From contig NC_090178.1 of the NCBI RefSeq assembly GCF_024679245.1, positions 7,820,202-7,884,201 of the forward strand: 64,000 nucleotides of DNA, read 5' to 3'. The DNA comes from Pseudorasbora parva. Taxonomy: Eukaryota > Chordata > Actinopteri > Cypriniformes > Gobionidae. This document shows, piece by piece, positions 38,004 to 50,044 of the stretch. The position numbers and the translations under genes are program-made. The notes below the pieces were generated by a model. The model was not told the DNA's origin. It saw nothing but the letters and a program-made list of their open reading frames with translations, and did not search any database. Each line of letters opens with the position of its first letter. Position 1 is the first letter of the stretch.

Positions 38004-39512
38004 TTAAAGGGGGGGTGAAACACTCAGTTTCAGTCAGTGTCATGTCAATCTTGAGTACCTATAGAGTAGCATTGCATCCTGCATATCTCCGAAAAGTCTT
38101 TATTTTTTTTATAATTATATAAGAAAGATGCGCTGTTCCGAGTCTTTCCGAAAAAAGCCGAGCGGGTGGGGGCGTGTCGTGTGAGCGGAGCTAAATAATG
38201 ACGTGTGCACCGCCGTGTTGAGTGCGTCGTAAAGCTGTGTCATCCCTAACAGCGGGAAAAACTTTATTCAAAATTAAAATATGGCTTTTAATCAGATACA
38301 GCCATACATCTATGATCCGGAATCAGACCCAGAGGCTGCAGTTGAACAGGAGCAGCAGCAAAAACGACTAGAGCAGGACGTCTCTATGTGGTACAAGTTA
38401 TACACTAACTATATAATATGCTTAGCGGCTTGTGTTATTTACATATTTATACTTGAATTATATCGTCGTATTTTTGTCTTTGAAGGTGTACATGTGAGAA
38501 GTGCAGTTGTGCACGTGTGTGTGTGTGTTTATGCGTGGTTTGTGTAGACAATTGTAACGTTAGTAAGCGGACTGGTTTTGCACTGCAGGCTAAGCTAGTG
38601 TTTACATAGAAAGACACGGAATAGTAGCGCATTTGAATGAAGAAGCGTGCTTATTTAGTTCAACATATTTCCCCACTCTTTGTGTATTGTTGTTTGGAGT
38701 GCTTTTACAATACACAAACATAAAGTTACACATATAGTGGCCAGCTAAACAAATGTACACGCACTACACATCGCATGCTCCATTGATCAATTTCTATATA
38801 TAGTAATATATATAGTAACTATACGTGATCATGTTTGGGCTACTTGATGAGCATAGGCAAAAACACAGACATTTGAAGCAGTCTCACTCACCGCCTGCGG
38901 TTCTAACGTTGGGACCTTTATCGTTGGGACTGCTCCATCCTTCAGCATTAGGCGATCGGGAAAATCCGGCGTCGAGCTGGGCCTTGTTTATGAAACAGTC
39001 GGCACCGAAATGCAGCGAACAGATATAAACATTCGCGCAACTCAGTTGCTGATCTGGAAAAGCAAATTACATCCACTGTTGCCTTACCGCAGGGTTTTTG
39101 GGGAATCTGTGCAGGACTGTCTTGGTCTGGCAACCAAAAACGCACTTTTTTGATGTCATTGTTAATTGTGCACATCACCTGTGCAGCGCAGCCTACGAGC
39201 CAGCGCTTTGATGGGCGTAGCCTGTTACTTTCGCTCTCTCCCTCTCTCTCTCTCTCACGCTCTTCCGGTAGAATTGTCCGTAAGGCATATACAAGGAAAT
39301 TCCGCCCCCATTAACGTCAAAGGGGACGCATGATCGCAAAAAACTTGCCGAAACTTATGACTAACCGGAAGTAGTATTTTTGACAAAGAAATACTCCCAT
39401 CAAACGTCCACCTTAACTTTTGAAACTTTGTCCATGTTTAGTATGGGATTCCAAGTCTTTAACAGTGTAAAAAGATCAGTATGCATGAAACAGCATTTCA
39501 CCCCCCCTTTAA
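38004..39512. mobile_element. TTAA-flanked element with GGGGGGG-type termini
   Basis: The left end TTAAAGGGGGGGTGAAACA mirrors the right end TTTCACCCCCCCTTTAA. It is about 1.5 kb. An ATG-led frame occurs at 38281. Confidence 0.7.
38281..38400 (+). pseudogene. Transposon-encoded N-terminal exon, P2X7-tail-like family (tentative)
   Basis: The frame begins MAFNQIQPYIYDPESDPEAA and continues through an acidic and Gln-rich stretch to RLEQDVSMW, then a donor-like sequence. This opening resembles fish repeat-encoded proteins that carry the cysteine-rich domain of the P2X7 tail. No later exon was recognised within the element. Assignment is tentative and by eye. Confidence 0.35.
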
Positions 39513-39881
39513 GTATGTATAAGTTATATCAATATACTAGTAGTAAACTTGAAAGTGTACTATTTCAATACTAGCCCACTTTTATAAAAGTATACTTTTA
39601 TGTATATTTAAGTGTAAAACTAGTAAACTTTGAGTACAAAGTAGTTTACAACTTAGTTTTGCATTTTTTTTTTCCAGTTTTGCAAGAGAATGTAAATGTG
39701 TACTAATAGTTCACTAATACTTGTATCACATTTTTAGTTTATAACAATATTTGAAGTGTTCTCTCATTAAACCACAAGTTTAGTAGTTTTATACTTTGTA
39801 CTGTGAACATCATATTTACTATCTATATATTTGTAACGGGTTCGTAGTTGGAAGGAAGGAGGCGGGAACCGGCGAACATTC

Positions 39882-40081
39882 TGTCAAATAAGTCTCACTA
39901 CACCAACTTCGTTGCTGAGAACTTATTTATTCAACGATTCACAACAGTCTCCGTCTGCATCGACACACTCTCGTTCTGTATATCGTTACTCCCCTCTTAG
40001 TCCCGCCCACAGTCACCCTCAACCTATCCCAATACCAGGCTAGGTTGTCAATCAACAAATGCAAGTATACTCTCTATGACA
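39882..40081 (-). repeat. 3' LTR of the gypsy element
   Basis: 200 bp. It is identical to the 5' LTR except for one base (C versus A within tatcgtta[c/a]tcccc). Confidence 0.95.
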
Positions 40082-40093
40082 CCTTCCCCTTTT
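40082..40093 (-). other. Polypurine tract of the gypsy element
   Basis: On the minus strand AAAAGGGGAAGG lies immediately upstream of the 3' LTR, the position for second-strand priming. Confidence 0.85.
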
Positions 40094-40263
40094 AAAGAAA
40101 CACATTATGGTAACCGTAATTCTTACTATCAAATTAGCATTTGACCATATTCACTTGAACTATAATGAACATTTTAAACACTTAACATTGCATTTACTTG
40201 AGATGCATAACTCACATCCACTAGACTAGACCATAGTGTGCTCAGATCTCAGTTTACCCATAA

Positions 40264-43200
40264 CTATAAATTTAGTTTAACAGTTGGTTTTATTACTCTG
40301 CCGGACCTGGTCACCGTCACTCCTTGTGTTTCACTTGGTGTCTGCGACATTGGCTTATCCGCGTCACTGCTGATGTGCAGTTTTTCAAGCTTCTGCGGAC
40401 TCCTCGCTATTGTTTCACAACTGTCATCGGCCTTTAAACATTCCGCAGGCACTTTCTGTAAATGTCTGCGGTTCCGCCTCATCTCACCTTCCCCTTTTGG
40501 AGCCTGTACCGCGAACGAACGCGGAGCACTCTCCTGCGCTCTGACCAGCACTGGACCTTTCCACGACTTTTCCCGGTCCAGTTTCATCAGCACCGCGTCA
40601 CCAGGCTTCAACTCAGGTAGGTCACGCACCCCGTGTCTCCGATTAAAGTAGAAGGCTTGTTGTGTTTTAGCAAAAGCGTCTCTTTCTCTCACCAACAGTC
40701 TATTAGGCCACTTTGGCTGCAGGTTTTTCTTCAACGTCGGCAGCGTCGTACGAATTTTCCTGCCCATCAATAATTCAGCAGGACTTGCCCCTGTAGATGA
40801 ATGTGGCGTTGCACGGTAACACATCAAAGCGAGGAGCGGGTCGTCCTGTTTGAGGATGCGCTTGGCTACTTGGACTGCGCGCTCGGCATGCCCGTTTGCT
40901 TGCGGGTTGTGCGGGCTCGATGTGACATGTTCAAAGTCGTATTTTCCTTTAAATGCCGTCCATGCCTCGCTAGTAAACTGCGGACCGTTATCACTTATAA
41001 TCTGATCCGGTACTCCGTATCTCGCAAATGTAGCTTGTAGTCTATTTATCACCTGCGCCGTCGTTGTCTTTGGCAGATGAAGGATCTCTATAAACCGCGA
41101 GTAATAATCCGAAACAATCAGATACATCTGGCCCTTGTTCTCGCAAATGTCTATTGCGACGCGCTGCCACGGTCTATCAGGTAGCGGGGTTGACTTCAGT
41201 GGCTCTTTCCTTTGTGTTTTCCTGTTTTCGCGACAGAACATACACAAGTCAACTTTGTTATTTATATCCGATGAAATACCAGGCCACCACACGGATGAAT
41301 TCGCCCGTTCTCTGCACTTTGTTAACCCTAAATGACCCTCGTGGATGCGCTCAAGGATGTCCTGTCTCAGTTCACTTGGAACACAAATGCGTCTGCCCAG
41401 AATTATCAGTCCTTCACTTATGGACAGTGCATCTTTCACAGAGAAAAAGTCTCGAATACCTTCTGGTACGTTTCTTACGTGCTCGGGCCATCCCTGTTTA
41501 ATGAACTTACTTACTAGTTGTAACTGTTCATCTCTTTCAGTCGCTGCTGCAATCAGGCTCAACTTTGACTGTGACACGGGCAAGCCGGCTATAACTGCGT
41601 CAACGTAACAGGCTATCTCGTTCACTGTTGGTCTGCTTGTTGTATCTTCGCCTACTGGACTTCTCGACAGCGTATCGGCTACTACCAGTGTCTTCCCCGG
41701 TGCGTATTCCGCTGTCACTGCGAATCGCATCAGTCTCATTAAAAGTCTTTGGCAGCGTATTGGTACCGCGTCCAAGTCTTTTTTATTAACCAGTGGTACG
41801 AGGGGTTTGTGGTCTGTAATTAGGCGAAATCTGTCCAGGCCAATGAGATACTTCTCGAATCGCTCGCACGCCCATACTCCGGCCAAACACTCTTTTTCAA
41901 TTTGCGCGTACCTGGTTTCTGCCTCATTTAACCTCCTCGAACAATATGCCACCGGCTTCCAGCTGTCTCCATGCAGCTGTAGTAGGACTCCTCCAAGCCC
42001 GTAGCTACTCGCGTCTGCTGACACCGCCGTGGCCTTCCCCGAATCATAGTACGCGAGAACAGGTGCAGTCATTAAAGTTTCTTTAAGCTTTTGAAAAGCG
42101 CTTTCTTGAGACTGGTCCCACGTCCATGATGCAGTCCCTTTTAATAGGTCAAACAGTGGCCCGCCCACGGTCGCCAAGTCTGGAATGTAGCGTCCCATGT
42201 AGTTTATCATCCCTAGGACCCGTTTCAACTCACTCACATTTTGTGGGGCTTGCAGCTCTGAGATAGCTCTTACTTTCTCCGGGTCAGGCCTGACTCCTCT
42301 CTCGTCTATGACGTGTCCCAGGAAATAAAGCTCCTTCTGTCTGAAGATACACTTCTCTTTGTTGAGCTTGAGCTCTGCGCGCTCAATCCTCTCCAGAACG
42401 CGCCTTAGACGCTCGTCGTGCTGTTCTTGGGTTTCTCCGTGAACGATTAAATCGTCCATGTAGACCGCAACTCCCTCTAATCCTCCTAGTAGTTCGTTCA
42501 TTTTACGTTGAAATATTTCTGGCGCTATGCTAATGCCAAACGGTAAGCGCTTAAAACAATACCTAGCAAAAGGCGTTATGAACGTAGTGAGAAGACTGCT
42601 CTCACTATGTAGGGGAATTTGCCAAAAGCCACTCGCGGCGTCCAATGATGAGAATATTTTGGATCCGGCGAGTTTGGCAAGAATTTCGTCAGTCGTGGGT
42701 AGGATGAACCGTTCTCTTTTTACATTTTCGTTGAGTTTTTTCAAGTCTACGCAGATGCGCACTTTCCCGTTAGGTTTCATCACCGGTACCATTGGTGCGC
42801 ACCAGTCCGTTGGTTGCGTTATCTTTTCAATGACTCCGTTCTCCTCCATTCGTTGGAGTTCGGCCTTAACTTTGGGAAGTAATGGTAACGGCACTCTTCT
42901 CGCCGTGTGGACTGCGTATGGCTCTACGTTCTCTTTTAGATTTATTTTAACTGGTTCGGTTCTCATTGTTCCCTGTTCACCGAATGCTGCGCTTATTTCC
43001 TCGATTCTTTTAACTAAGCCCATCTTTACTGCTTGTTCTCTGCTTAGCAGATTGTTCACGGTGTCACCCTCCATGACGTGAATTGTGAACTTGAACTTTT
43101 TCCCTTTGTACTCCGTGGTCGTTTCAAATTGTCCCAAACAATTTATCCTTCCACCTGGGCTTTCATATTTCGCCTGTGTCTGACTCAGCTTCACTTTACT

Positions 43201-44163
43201 TCCAAGTGAGTCAAAAGTCTCTTCATTCATAACAGTCACGTCAGCTCCGGTATCAATTTTAAATTTTACTCGCGAGCCTTGCACGTTCAATTTCACAAAC
43301 CAGTTCTCTGTGTCGTCGGCCCCAGTTTTGCTTACCGTTCCCAGGTAATATGAATCGTCATCACTTGGCTGTGTGTGTGTTCCTCTTATTACTTCATTAA
43401 CTGTTCTTGAGTAACACATACGTTCCCAGTGTCCTTTCTTTTTACATTTTCGACACTTAGTTTCTGCTGCGGGACATTTTTCCTTGTAGTGATGTTTCGT
43501 TTTTCCACACTTTCCGCACCTGCCGCCGACCGTTCTATCGTTTTTCCCCCTCGCTGGCTTCTTTTCACCCCATCTATCTTTCCTTTCAGGTCGTCTGCGT
43601 GTAACCTCCTGAACACTGCTTGGTGAACTTTCCTCCTGTTGGCTCACCTGCTGAGCGATGTCCTCCGCCTGCCTCACCATCAGCACCGCCGTGTCTAAGG
43701 TAAGGTCTGTCATCAGCTGTAACCTTCTTGAAAGCTCTTTATCTCTGATGCCAACCACAAGCTTATCTCTGATGTTCTCTGTTTTCTGGGCACCGAACTC
43801 ACAACTCTCTGCTAATTCGTAGAGTGCACGGATGAACATCTCTGCCTTTTCCCCCGGCCTTTGTATGCGTTGGTAAAAGCACGCCCTCTCGTGGATGATG
43901 TTCTTTTTCGGGATGAAATAGTCATTAAACTTGTTCAGCACGGCGTCGAATTCTTTTTTCTGCTCGTCTCTCTCAAACGTGAACGAGCCGAAAATGTTTT
44001 CTGCCTCTTGTCCCATGGCATATATAAGGGTACTCACTTGTACCTCGCCATCCTCCTCTGTGAGTTTCATGGCTATCCTGTACCTCGTGAAGCGCTGTCG
44101 CCATGCGGCCCAATCTTGAGGTCTATCAAAGGTGAAGTTCGTGGGTGGAGCAAATTTTGCCAT
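40264..44163 (-). CDS. Gag-pol polyprotein of Ty3/gypsy retrotransposon, 1299 aa, intact
   Basis: A single frame without stops. In order: a gag domain (about residues 1-210); two zinc-knuckle-like clusters (CGKCGK and CRKCKKKGHWERMC, 216-250); an aspartic protease with DTGAD (304-308); reverse transcriptase with LPFG (540-543) and YMDD (568-571); RNase H with the SADAS block near 715; an integrase zinc-binding His/Cys set (H941, H944, C974, C977); and a DDE core with D1005, D1058 (SDNGPQF) and E1094. Gag and pol are fused with no frameshift or stop between them, unlike many relatives; this fits the SURL/Mag-like branch, though that placement is inference. The start lies 28 bp from the 5' LTR. 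All catalytic residues are present, so recent or current mobility is plausible. It replicates via virus-like particles; no envelope is encoded. Confidence 0.95.
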   Translation of the reverse strand: MAKFAPPTNFTFDRPQDWAAWRQRFTRYRIAMKLTEEDGEVQVSTLIYAMGQEAENIFGSFTFERDEQKKEFDAVLNKFNDYFIPKKNIIHERACFYQRIQRPGEKAEMFIRALYELAESCEFGAQKTENIRDKLVVGIRDKELSRRLQLMTDLTLDTAVLMVRQAEDIAQQVSQQEESSPSSVQEVTRRRPERKDRWGEKKPARGKNDRTVGGRCGKCGKTKHHYKEKCPAAETKCRKCKKKGHWERMCYSRTVNEVIRGTHTQPSDDDSYYLGTVSKTGADDTENWFVKLNVQGSRVKFKIDTGADVTVMNEETFDSLGSKVKLSQTQAKYESPGGRINCLGQFETTTEYKGKKFKFTIHVMEGDTVNNLLSREQAVKMGLVKRIEEISAAFGEQGTMRTEPVKINLKENVEPYAVHTARRVPLPLLPKVKAELQRMEENGVIEKITQPTDWCAPMVPVMKPNGKVRICVDLKKLNENVKRERFILPTTDEILAKLAGSKIFSSLDAASGFWQIPLHSESSLLTTFITPFARYCFKRLPFGISIAPEIFQRKMNELLGGLEGVAVYMDDLIVHGETQEQHDERLRRVLERIERAELKLNKEKCIFRQKELYFLGHVIDERGVRPDPEKVRAISELQAPQNVSELKRVLGMINYMGRYIPDLATVGGPLFDLLKGTASWTWDQSQESAFQKLKETLMTAPVLAYYDSGKATAVSADASSYGLGGVLLQLHGDSWKPVAYCSRRLNEAETRYAQIEKECLAGVWACERFEKYLIGLDRFRLITDHKPLVPLVNKKDLDAVPIRCQRLLMRLMRFAVTAEYAPGKTLVVADTLSRSPVGEDTTSRPTVNEIACYVDAVIAGLPVSQSKLSLIAAATERDEQLQLVSKFIKQGWPEHVRNVPEGIRDFFSVKDALSISEGLIILGRRICVPSELRQDILERIHEGHLGLTKCRERANSSVWWPGISSDINNKVDLCMFCRENRKTQRKEPLKSTPLPDRPWQRVAIDICENKGQMYLIVSDYYSRFIEILHLPKTTTAQVINRLQATFARYGVPDQIISDNGPQFTSEAWTAFKGKYDFEHVTSSPHNPQANGHAERAVQVAKRILKQDDPLLALMCYRATPHSSTGASPAELLMGRKIRTTLPTLKKNLQPKWPNRLLVRERDAFAKTQQAFYFNRRHGVRDLPELKPGDAVLMKLDREKSWKGPVLVRAQESAPRSFAVQAPKGEGEMRRNRRHLQKVPAECLKADDSCETIARSPQKLEKLHISSDADKPMSQTPSETQGVTVTRSGRVIKPTVKLNL

Positions 44164-44178
44164 TCCTACTACTCCACA

Positions 44179-44191
44179 ACTTCTGACACCA
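44179..44191 (-). other. Primer-binding site of the gypsy element
   Basis: TGGTGTCAGAAGT directly abuts the 5' LTR. Its complement ends ACACCA, fitting a tRNA 3' end with CCA; the sequence best fits a leucine tRNA from general knowledge. Confidence 0.65.
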
Positions 44192-44391
44192 TGTCAAATA
44201 AGTCTCACTACACCAACTTCGTTGCTGAGAACTTATTTATTCAACGATTCACAACAGTCTCCGTCTGCATCGACACACTCTCGTTCTGTATATCGTTAAT
44301 CCCCTCTTAGTCCCGCCCACAGTCACCCTCAACCTATCCCAATACCAGGCTAGGTTGTCAATCAACAAATGCAAGTATACTCTCTATGACA
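44192..44391 (-). repeat. 5' LTR of the gypsy element
   Basis: 200 bp. Transcription should start here and run leftward. Followed on the minus strand by the primer-binding site (44191 downward). Confidence 0.95.
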
Positions 44392-44813
44392 CATTCAAAG
44401 ACTTTTAATTTAAATAAAAATAAACAAAACCAAAGTAACACAGGCAGGCCCTAAAGGACGACTGCAACAAAACATAAACAAAACATAACATTAATCCAGG
44501 CCTGGTCCTCTCTCGTCTTCCACTGTCTTCGCTCCTCCTTTTATGTTCCGGGCACTCCGCCGTGAGCCGAGACCGGTGTGGCGCACAGCTGGCACTCATT
44601 AGCACTCGTCACCGGCTCGCTCTCACGGCCCCTCGCCTCGCTGCTTGCATAATATTATTTTAGCACTTTAATTATAGGCTAATCCTATTTAGGTATTCAT
44701 TTTTTATACTTAAAATACACCTTTGACTGTACTTGATTTGAAGTAAATTCTTACACTGTAATTTTTTTTATTTTTATGATTTATCACAACTTTTTATATT
44801 TTAAACTTAAATA

Positions 44814-44965
44814 ATGAATGTGGTTCAGTTCTCTTTGGGAGTGACGAGGATGGATAGGATCAGGAATGAGTACATCAGAGAGGCCAGGTTGAGATGGTTT
44901 GGACATGTTCAGAGGAGGGAGAGGGAATATATCGGTAAAAGGATGCTGAGGTTAGAGCTGCCAGG
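44814..44965 (+). mobile_element. LINE fragment, C-terminal tip of a reverse-transcriptase ORF
   Basis: The frame reads LGVTRMDRIRNEYIREARLR then WFGHVQRRERE and YIGKRMLRLELPGR, a well-known C-terminal motif of fish non-LTR elements. Only about 150 bp remains. Confidence 0.6.
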
Positions 44966-45154
44966 CAGGAGCTACACTTTAAAGCTACACTGTGTGATAT
45001 TTTCCCCCATCTAGCGGTGTAAAGGTATATGACCATCCAGTGAATAATAGTTTTTGTTCCTCTCAATTCCGATTTCGTTTTAACTCCTATGGGGGCCGAT
45101 TTAGTCCAAGATTAACATGGCTTCCAGTTCGACCTTGTTCATGACTGCTATCTA

Positions 45155-46601
45155 CAGTCCCTGACAAAAGTCTTGTCGCTTGTGTACAAATTGACCTAAA
45201 GTGCCGCTGAAATATATTTCTAATCAAGAATTTTTTTTACAAGAAATGGCTCATTTGAATCCCACCACCTTTTGTGATAATGTTTCAGTGAAAAACTAAA
45301 CTTTCAAAAAGTATTCTAATATTCACAGCTTGGTAAAGCCCATTGAGTCAATTTTTGCAAAGACATAAGTGTTTTCACCTTGTCATATGAGCTTCACCTG
45401 TGACTAAAAATGGATCAATTAGGTCCAGTACACTAGACCTTCACATCAACTGCAACTAGACCTCTGCAAACATGCCTAAGATTCACCCTGAGACTAAAGT
45501 TTTGATTATCAAGAGGCTGAAGACCAGATCCACTGCTGATGTGGCAGACACCTTCAATGTGTCTCAGCGTCAAGTACAGAGGATTAAAAAAAGATTTGAA
45601 GAGACTGGAGACGTTTTTGACAAGCCCAGGTCAGGCAGACCCCACAAGACAACTGCTCGAGAGGACTGTTTGTTGGCTCGAAAATCCAAGGCCAGCCCAT
45701 TTTCCGCTGGCCTTGGATGGACGCTGGAAAAGTGGCAGAAGGTGGATTTTCAGATGAATCTTCTGTTGAATTACACCACAGTCGCCGCAAATATTGCAGG
45801 AGACCTACTGGAGCCAGAATGGATCCGAGATTCACCCAGAAAACAGTGAAGTTTGGTGGCGGAAAAATCATGGTCTGGGGTTACATCCAGTATGGGGGTG
45901 TGCGAGAGATCTGCAGGGTGGAAGGGAACATCAATAGTCTAAAATACCAAGAAATCTTAGCTACCTCTTATTCCCAACCATAAAAGAGGCCAAATTCTGC
46001 AGCAGGACGGTGCTCCATCGCATACTTCCATCTCCACATCAAAGTTCCTCAAGGCGAAGAAGATCAAGATGCTCCAGGATTGGCCAGCCCAGTCACCAGA
46101 CATGAACATCATTGAGCATATGTGGGGTAGGATGAAAGAGGACGCATGGAAGACGAAACCAAAGAATATTGATGAACTCTGGGAGGCATGCAAGACTGCT
46201 TTCTTAGCTATTCCTGATGACTTCATCAATAAATTGTATGAATCCTTGCCAAACCTCATGGATGCAGTCCTTCAAGCTCATGGAAGTCATACAAGATATT
46301 ACATTTGGATCTCACAGCACCACAACTTAATTTGCTGACATATTTTTGTATTTGCAGTAAATTTGTTCAATTTCTGTATAGGCGACAAAACTTTTGTCTT
46401 GCCAAAATTTGACCTTTCTGTCTTGATTAAATGATAAATATTTTTTCTGTGAAAATTATTTATTTCAGTGCATTAAACATCATTTGGGAGGGTTTTTGCT
46501 TTTCATATGAGCTATTTCTAACACCAATGAATTAATTAAAAGTCAGGTTAATATCAGGTATTTCTACAAAATATAAGTGACAAGACTTTTGTCAGGGACT
46601 G
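45155..46601 (+). mobile_element. Tc1-like transposon, defective, TA target duplication
   Basis: The termini are CAGTCCCTGACAAAAGTCTT and its complement, flanked by TA (45153-45154 and 46602-46603). An inner copy of the end sequence near 46383-46420 makes a long IR/DR-type right end, as in Sleeping Beauty-class elements. The transposase inside is broken, so the copy is non-autonomous. Confidence 0.9.
45472..46338 (+). pseudogene. Tc1-like transposase, broken by deletion and frameshifts
   Basis: The first part starts MPKIHPETK and has the paired helix-turn-helix region (STADVADTFNVSQRQVQRIK) and a GRPHK AT-hook-like motif. After KASPFS the sequence jumps to GWTLEKWQKVDF, so roughly 50-60 residues between the DNA-binding and catalytic regions appear deleted. 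The catalytic parts follow in two shifted frames: SDESSVELHHSRRK and KIMVWGYIQYGG (45750-45975), then QQDGAPSH and SPDMNIIEHMWGRMKED (45990-46150). All three DDE positions can be found, but not in one frame. It ends with a normal C-terminal segment near 46338. Confidence 0.85.
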
Positions 46602-46856
46602 TAGTGTTAAAACGTGAAAAGCGAAGCTTGAATTTACGGGTATGTCCCTCTTTGGCTAATGTACTTTCAAGATGGAGGGGCAACATGATGACCAGCATTT
46701 GAACCCCTCACCCGTTTGTATTTTCAATGGCATATTATAAACTTATGAAAATACTTTATTACTTGAAATAAGTAAATATACATTAACGAGCACATATATT
46801 TTTGAAAGAACTAAGTGTTTTAGCTAAGAATAAAAAGTTACACAGTGTAGCTTTAA

Positions 46857-48000
46857 GTTAAAAAAAGTTTCTACTTAGGGTCAATAGTGGTAAATAGTTG
46901 TTTAAACTTTGTTTGAGTTATCTCAACTTTTTTTCCACATTATATAGCCTAGTTGAACTTTAAAAGCTGGATTTGTCATATAAAACATAAGTTCGATTTT
47001 TTACAGTGTATAAGCCAAATATACTTTTCTGCCAGTATAAGTAAAGTACAGGCTACTTAAGTGTAATTTTAATTTCTGAGAACAAAGTACATAGCTACAA
47101 TGTAGACTTTCTTATTTTTAGTTAAAAGAATTATAATAATAGCACACTTGTGTACAGGGTAGATTCATTTTAGATATAAATGTCACATTAAATATGACAA
47201 GACTAACCATTAATGTAGTAAAAATGGTGAGTCTTTCTTGCTTATGCAGTGATTTACGACAAATATGTGCTGAATTAGCAGCTTATTTGCAGTTTGTGAT
47301 TCCAACCACCAGAGGGAGTGTGTGAAGGCTTATTTCTACAACAGCAAAACTTCTCCCAGTTAAAGGTGCAGTGCTGGGAACGAAAATGTGTTTGTGGGAG
47401 AAAAAATACTGTATATAAATCGTGTGTGAATAGTTGATGATCATTTCACCTAAATTGATAGATAAAAGTGATCACATTTAACACAATAAAAAAACAATTA
47501 GCCACCCTTCAACCTTAACCTTGCCTGTGTGACAAAAATAATTTATTTGTACCAGTCTGGACACACTGCATTTGTTTCTCGCGATCTTAAAAAAAACGTT
47601 TAATATAAAGGGTTATGCTTAAGCATATGGAAACACATTAATACTAATAATAAATAATAATAAATAAATACAATTATGACCTAGTGATCAAATATGAATA
47701 TGAATAAATTCAAGCTAAACTATTTTTCAGAATGGACCATGAGGTAGTGTATTGCTGCAGGCAGTGGTTTCCATCAGTGCAGTGAGATCACCTGAGGGTG
47801 TGAGCATCATGTGACAGTGAGAATCTGAATCATCAGTGGGGTGTGTCAGCGGTGAAGCACCTCTGATGATTGGCTCACAGAGGAGAAAGAGTGCCAGAGA
47901 GATACATTACCTCATAGCAGAGGAAAAAGAGATGAGCTCATGCTCACCTGACTCATATTCCCAGCTCAGAGAAGCATTTACACTCAATGTAAAGCCCAAG
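46857..48000. other. Non-coding AT-rich DNA
   Basis: No gene supported. Runs of tatacttt/agtataagtaaagtac motifs near 46995-47100 resemble those at 39560-39650 on the left of the nest. Both may be pieces of one old element pushed apart by the insertions. Confidence 0.35.
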
Positions 48001-48004
48001 TGTT

Positions 48005-49430
<1,426 letters not shown>

Positions 49431-49434
49431 ATAA

Positions 49435-49985
49435 TGTGTGTGTGTGTACTTGTTTATATTACACTGTGGGGACCAAATCTCCCCACAATGTAATATAAAC
49501 CTGAGATCACCTACATTATGGGGAACATCCGCTCCCCACAATATAAATGGATTCATAAACATACTAAATTATGTTTGTTTTTTTGAAAATGTAAAAATGC
49601 AGAATGTTTCCTGTGATGTTTAGGAGCAGGGGCATGCACAGTTTGGCAGTGTAAAATCCATTATGCCTATGGCAAGTCCCCACTATTCACAAAAACACAA
49701 TGTGTGTGTGTGTACCCTTGTTTATCTTACATTGTGGGGACCAAATGTCCCCATAAGAATAGTAAAACTTGAGATTACCTACATTGTAGGAACCAGCCAG
49801 CGGTCCCCACTTTTCAAAAGGCTTATAAATCATACAGGATGTTTTTTTTTCTTTTTTCGAGAAAGTAAAAATGCAGAATGTTTCCTGTGATGGGTAGGTT
49901 TAGGGGCAGGGGCAGCGAAGGGGATAGAAAATATGGTTTTTACGGTATAAAAATCATTACGTCTATGGAGTGTCCCCACAAGTGA

Positions 49986-50044
<59 letters not shown>

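Larger units (their letters stand above)
39882..44391 (-). mobile_element. Complete, young Ty3/gypsy LTR retrotransposon
   Basis: It is 4510 bp: 200-bp LTRs at both ends starting TG and ending CA, flanked by a perfect 5-bp duplication CATTC (39877-39881 and 44392-44396). Read on the minus strand, the 5' LTR is followed by TGGTGTCAGAAGT, complementary to the 3' end of a leucine tRNA (tRNA identity is inference), and the 3' LTR is preceded by the polypurine tract AAAAGGGGAAGG (40082-40093). One uninterrupted gag-pol frame fills the interior. There is no envelope gene. Confidence 0.95.
39832..44650 (-). repeat. Older LTR-like repeat, split by the gypsy insertion
   Basis: The segments 39832-39881 and 44397-44650 join into a roughly 300-bp unit if the young gypsy element and one copy of CATTC are removed. 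Read on the minus strand it contains a TATA-like ACATAAAAGG, a polyadenylation-like ATTAAA, and ends CGAACCCGTTACA, as LTRs do. Its own target duplication and exact start are unclear, so a solo LTR is inference. Confidence 0.45.
44979..46856. mobile_element. TTAA-flanked element hosting a Tc1-like transposon
   Basis: TTAAAGCTACACTGTGTGA on the left is mirrored by TACACAGTGTAGCTTTAA-type sequence on the right. Removing the nested Tc1 element leaves a unit of about 430 bp. Confidence 0.65.

Noticed and set aside
40238..43626. Plus-strand frames of 60-184 residues across the gypsy element
   Set aside because: They overlap the intact minus-strand gag-pol frame and have no recognisable domains.
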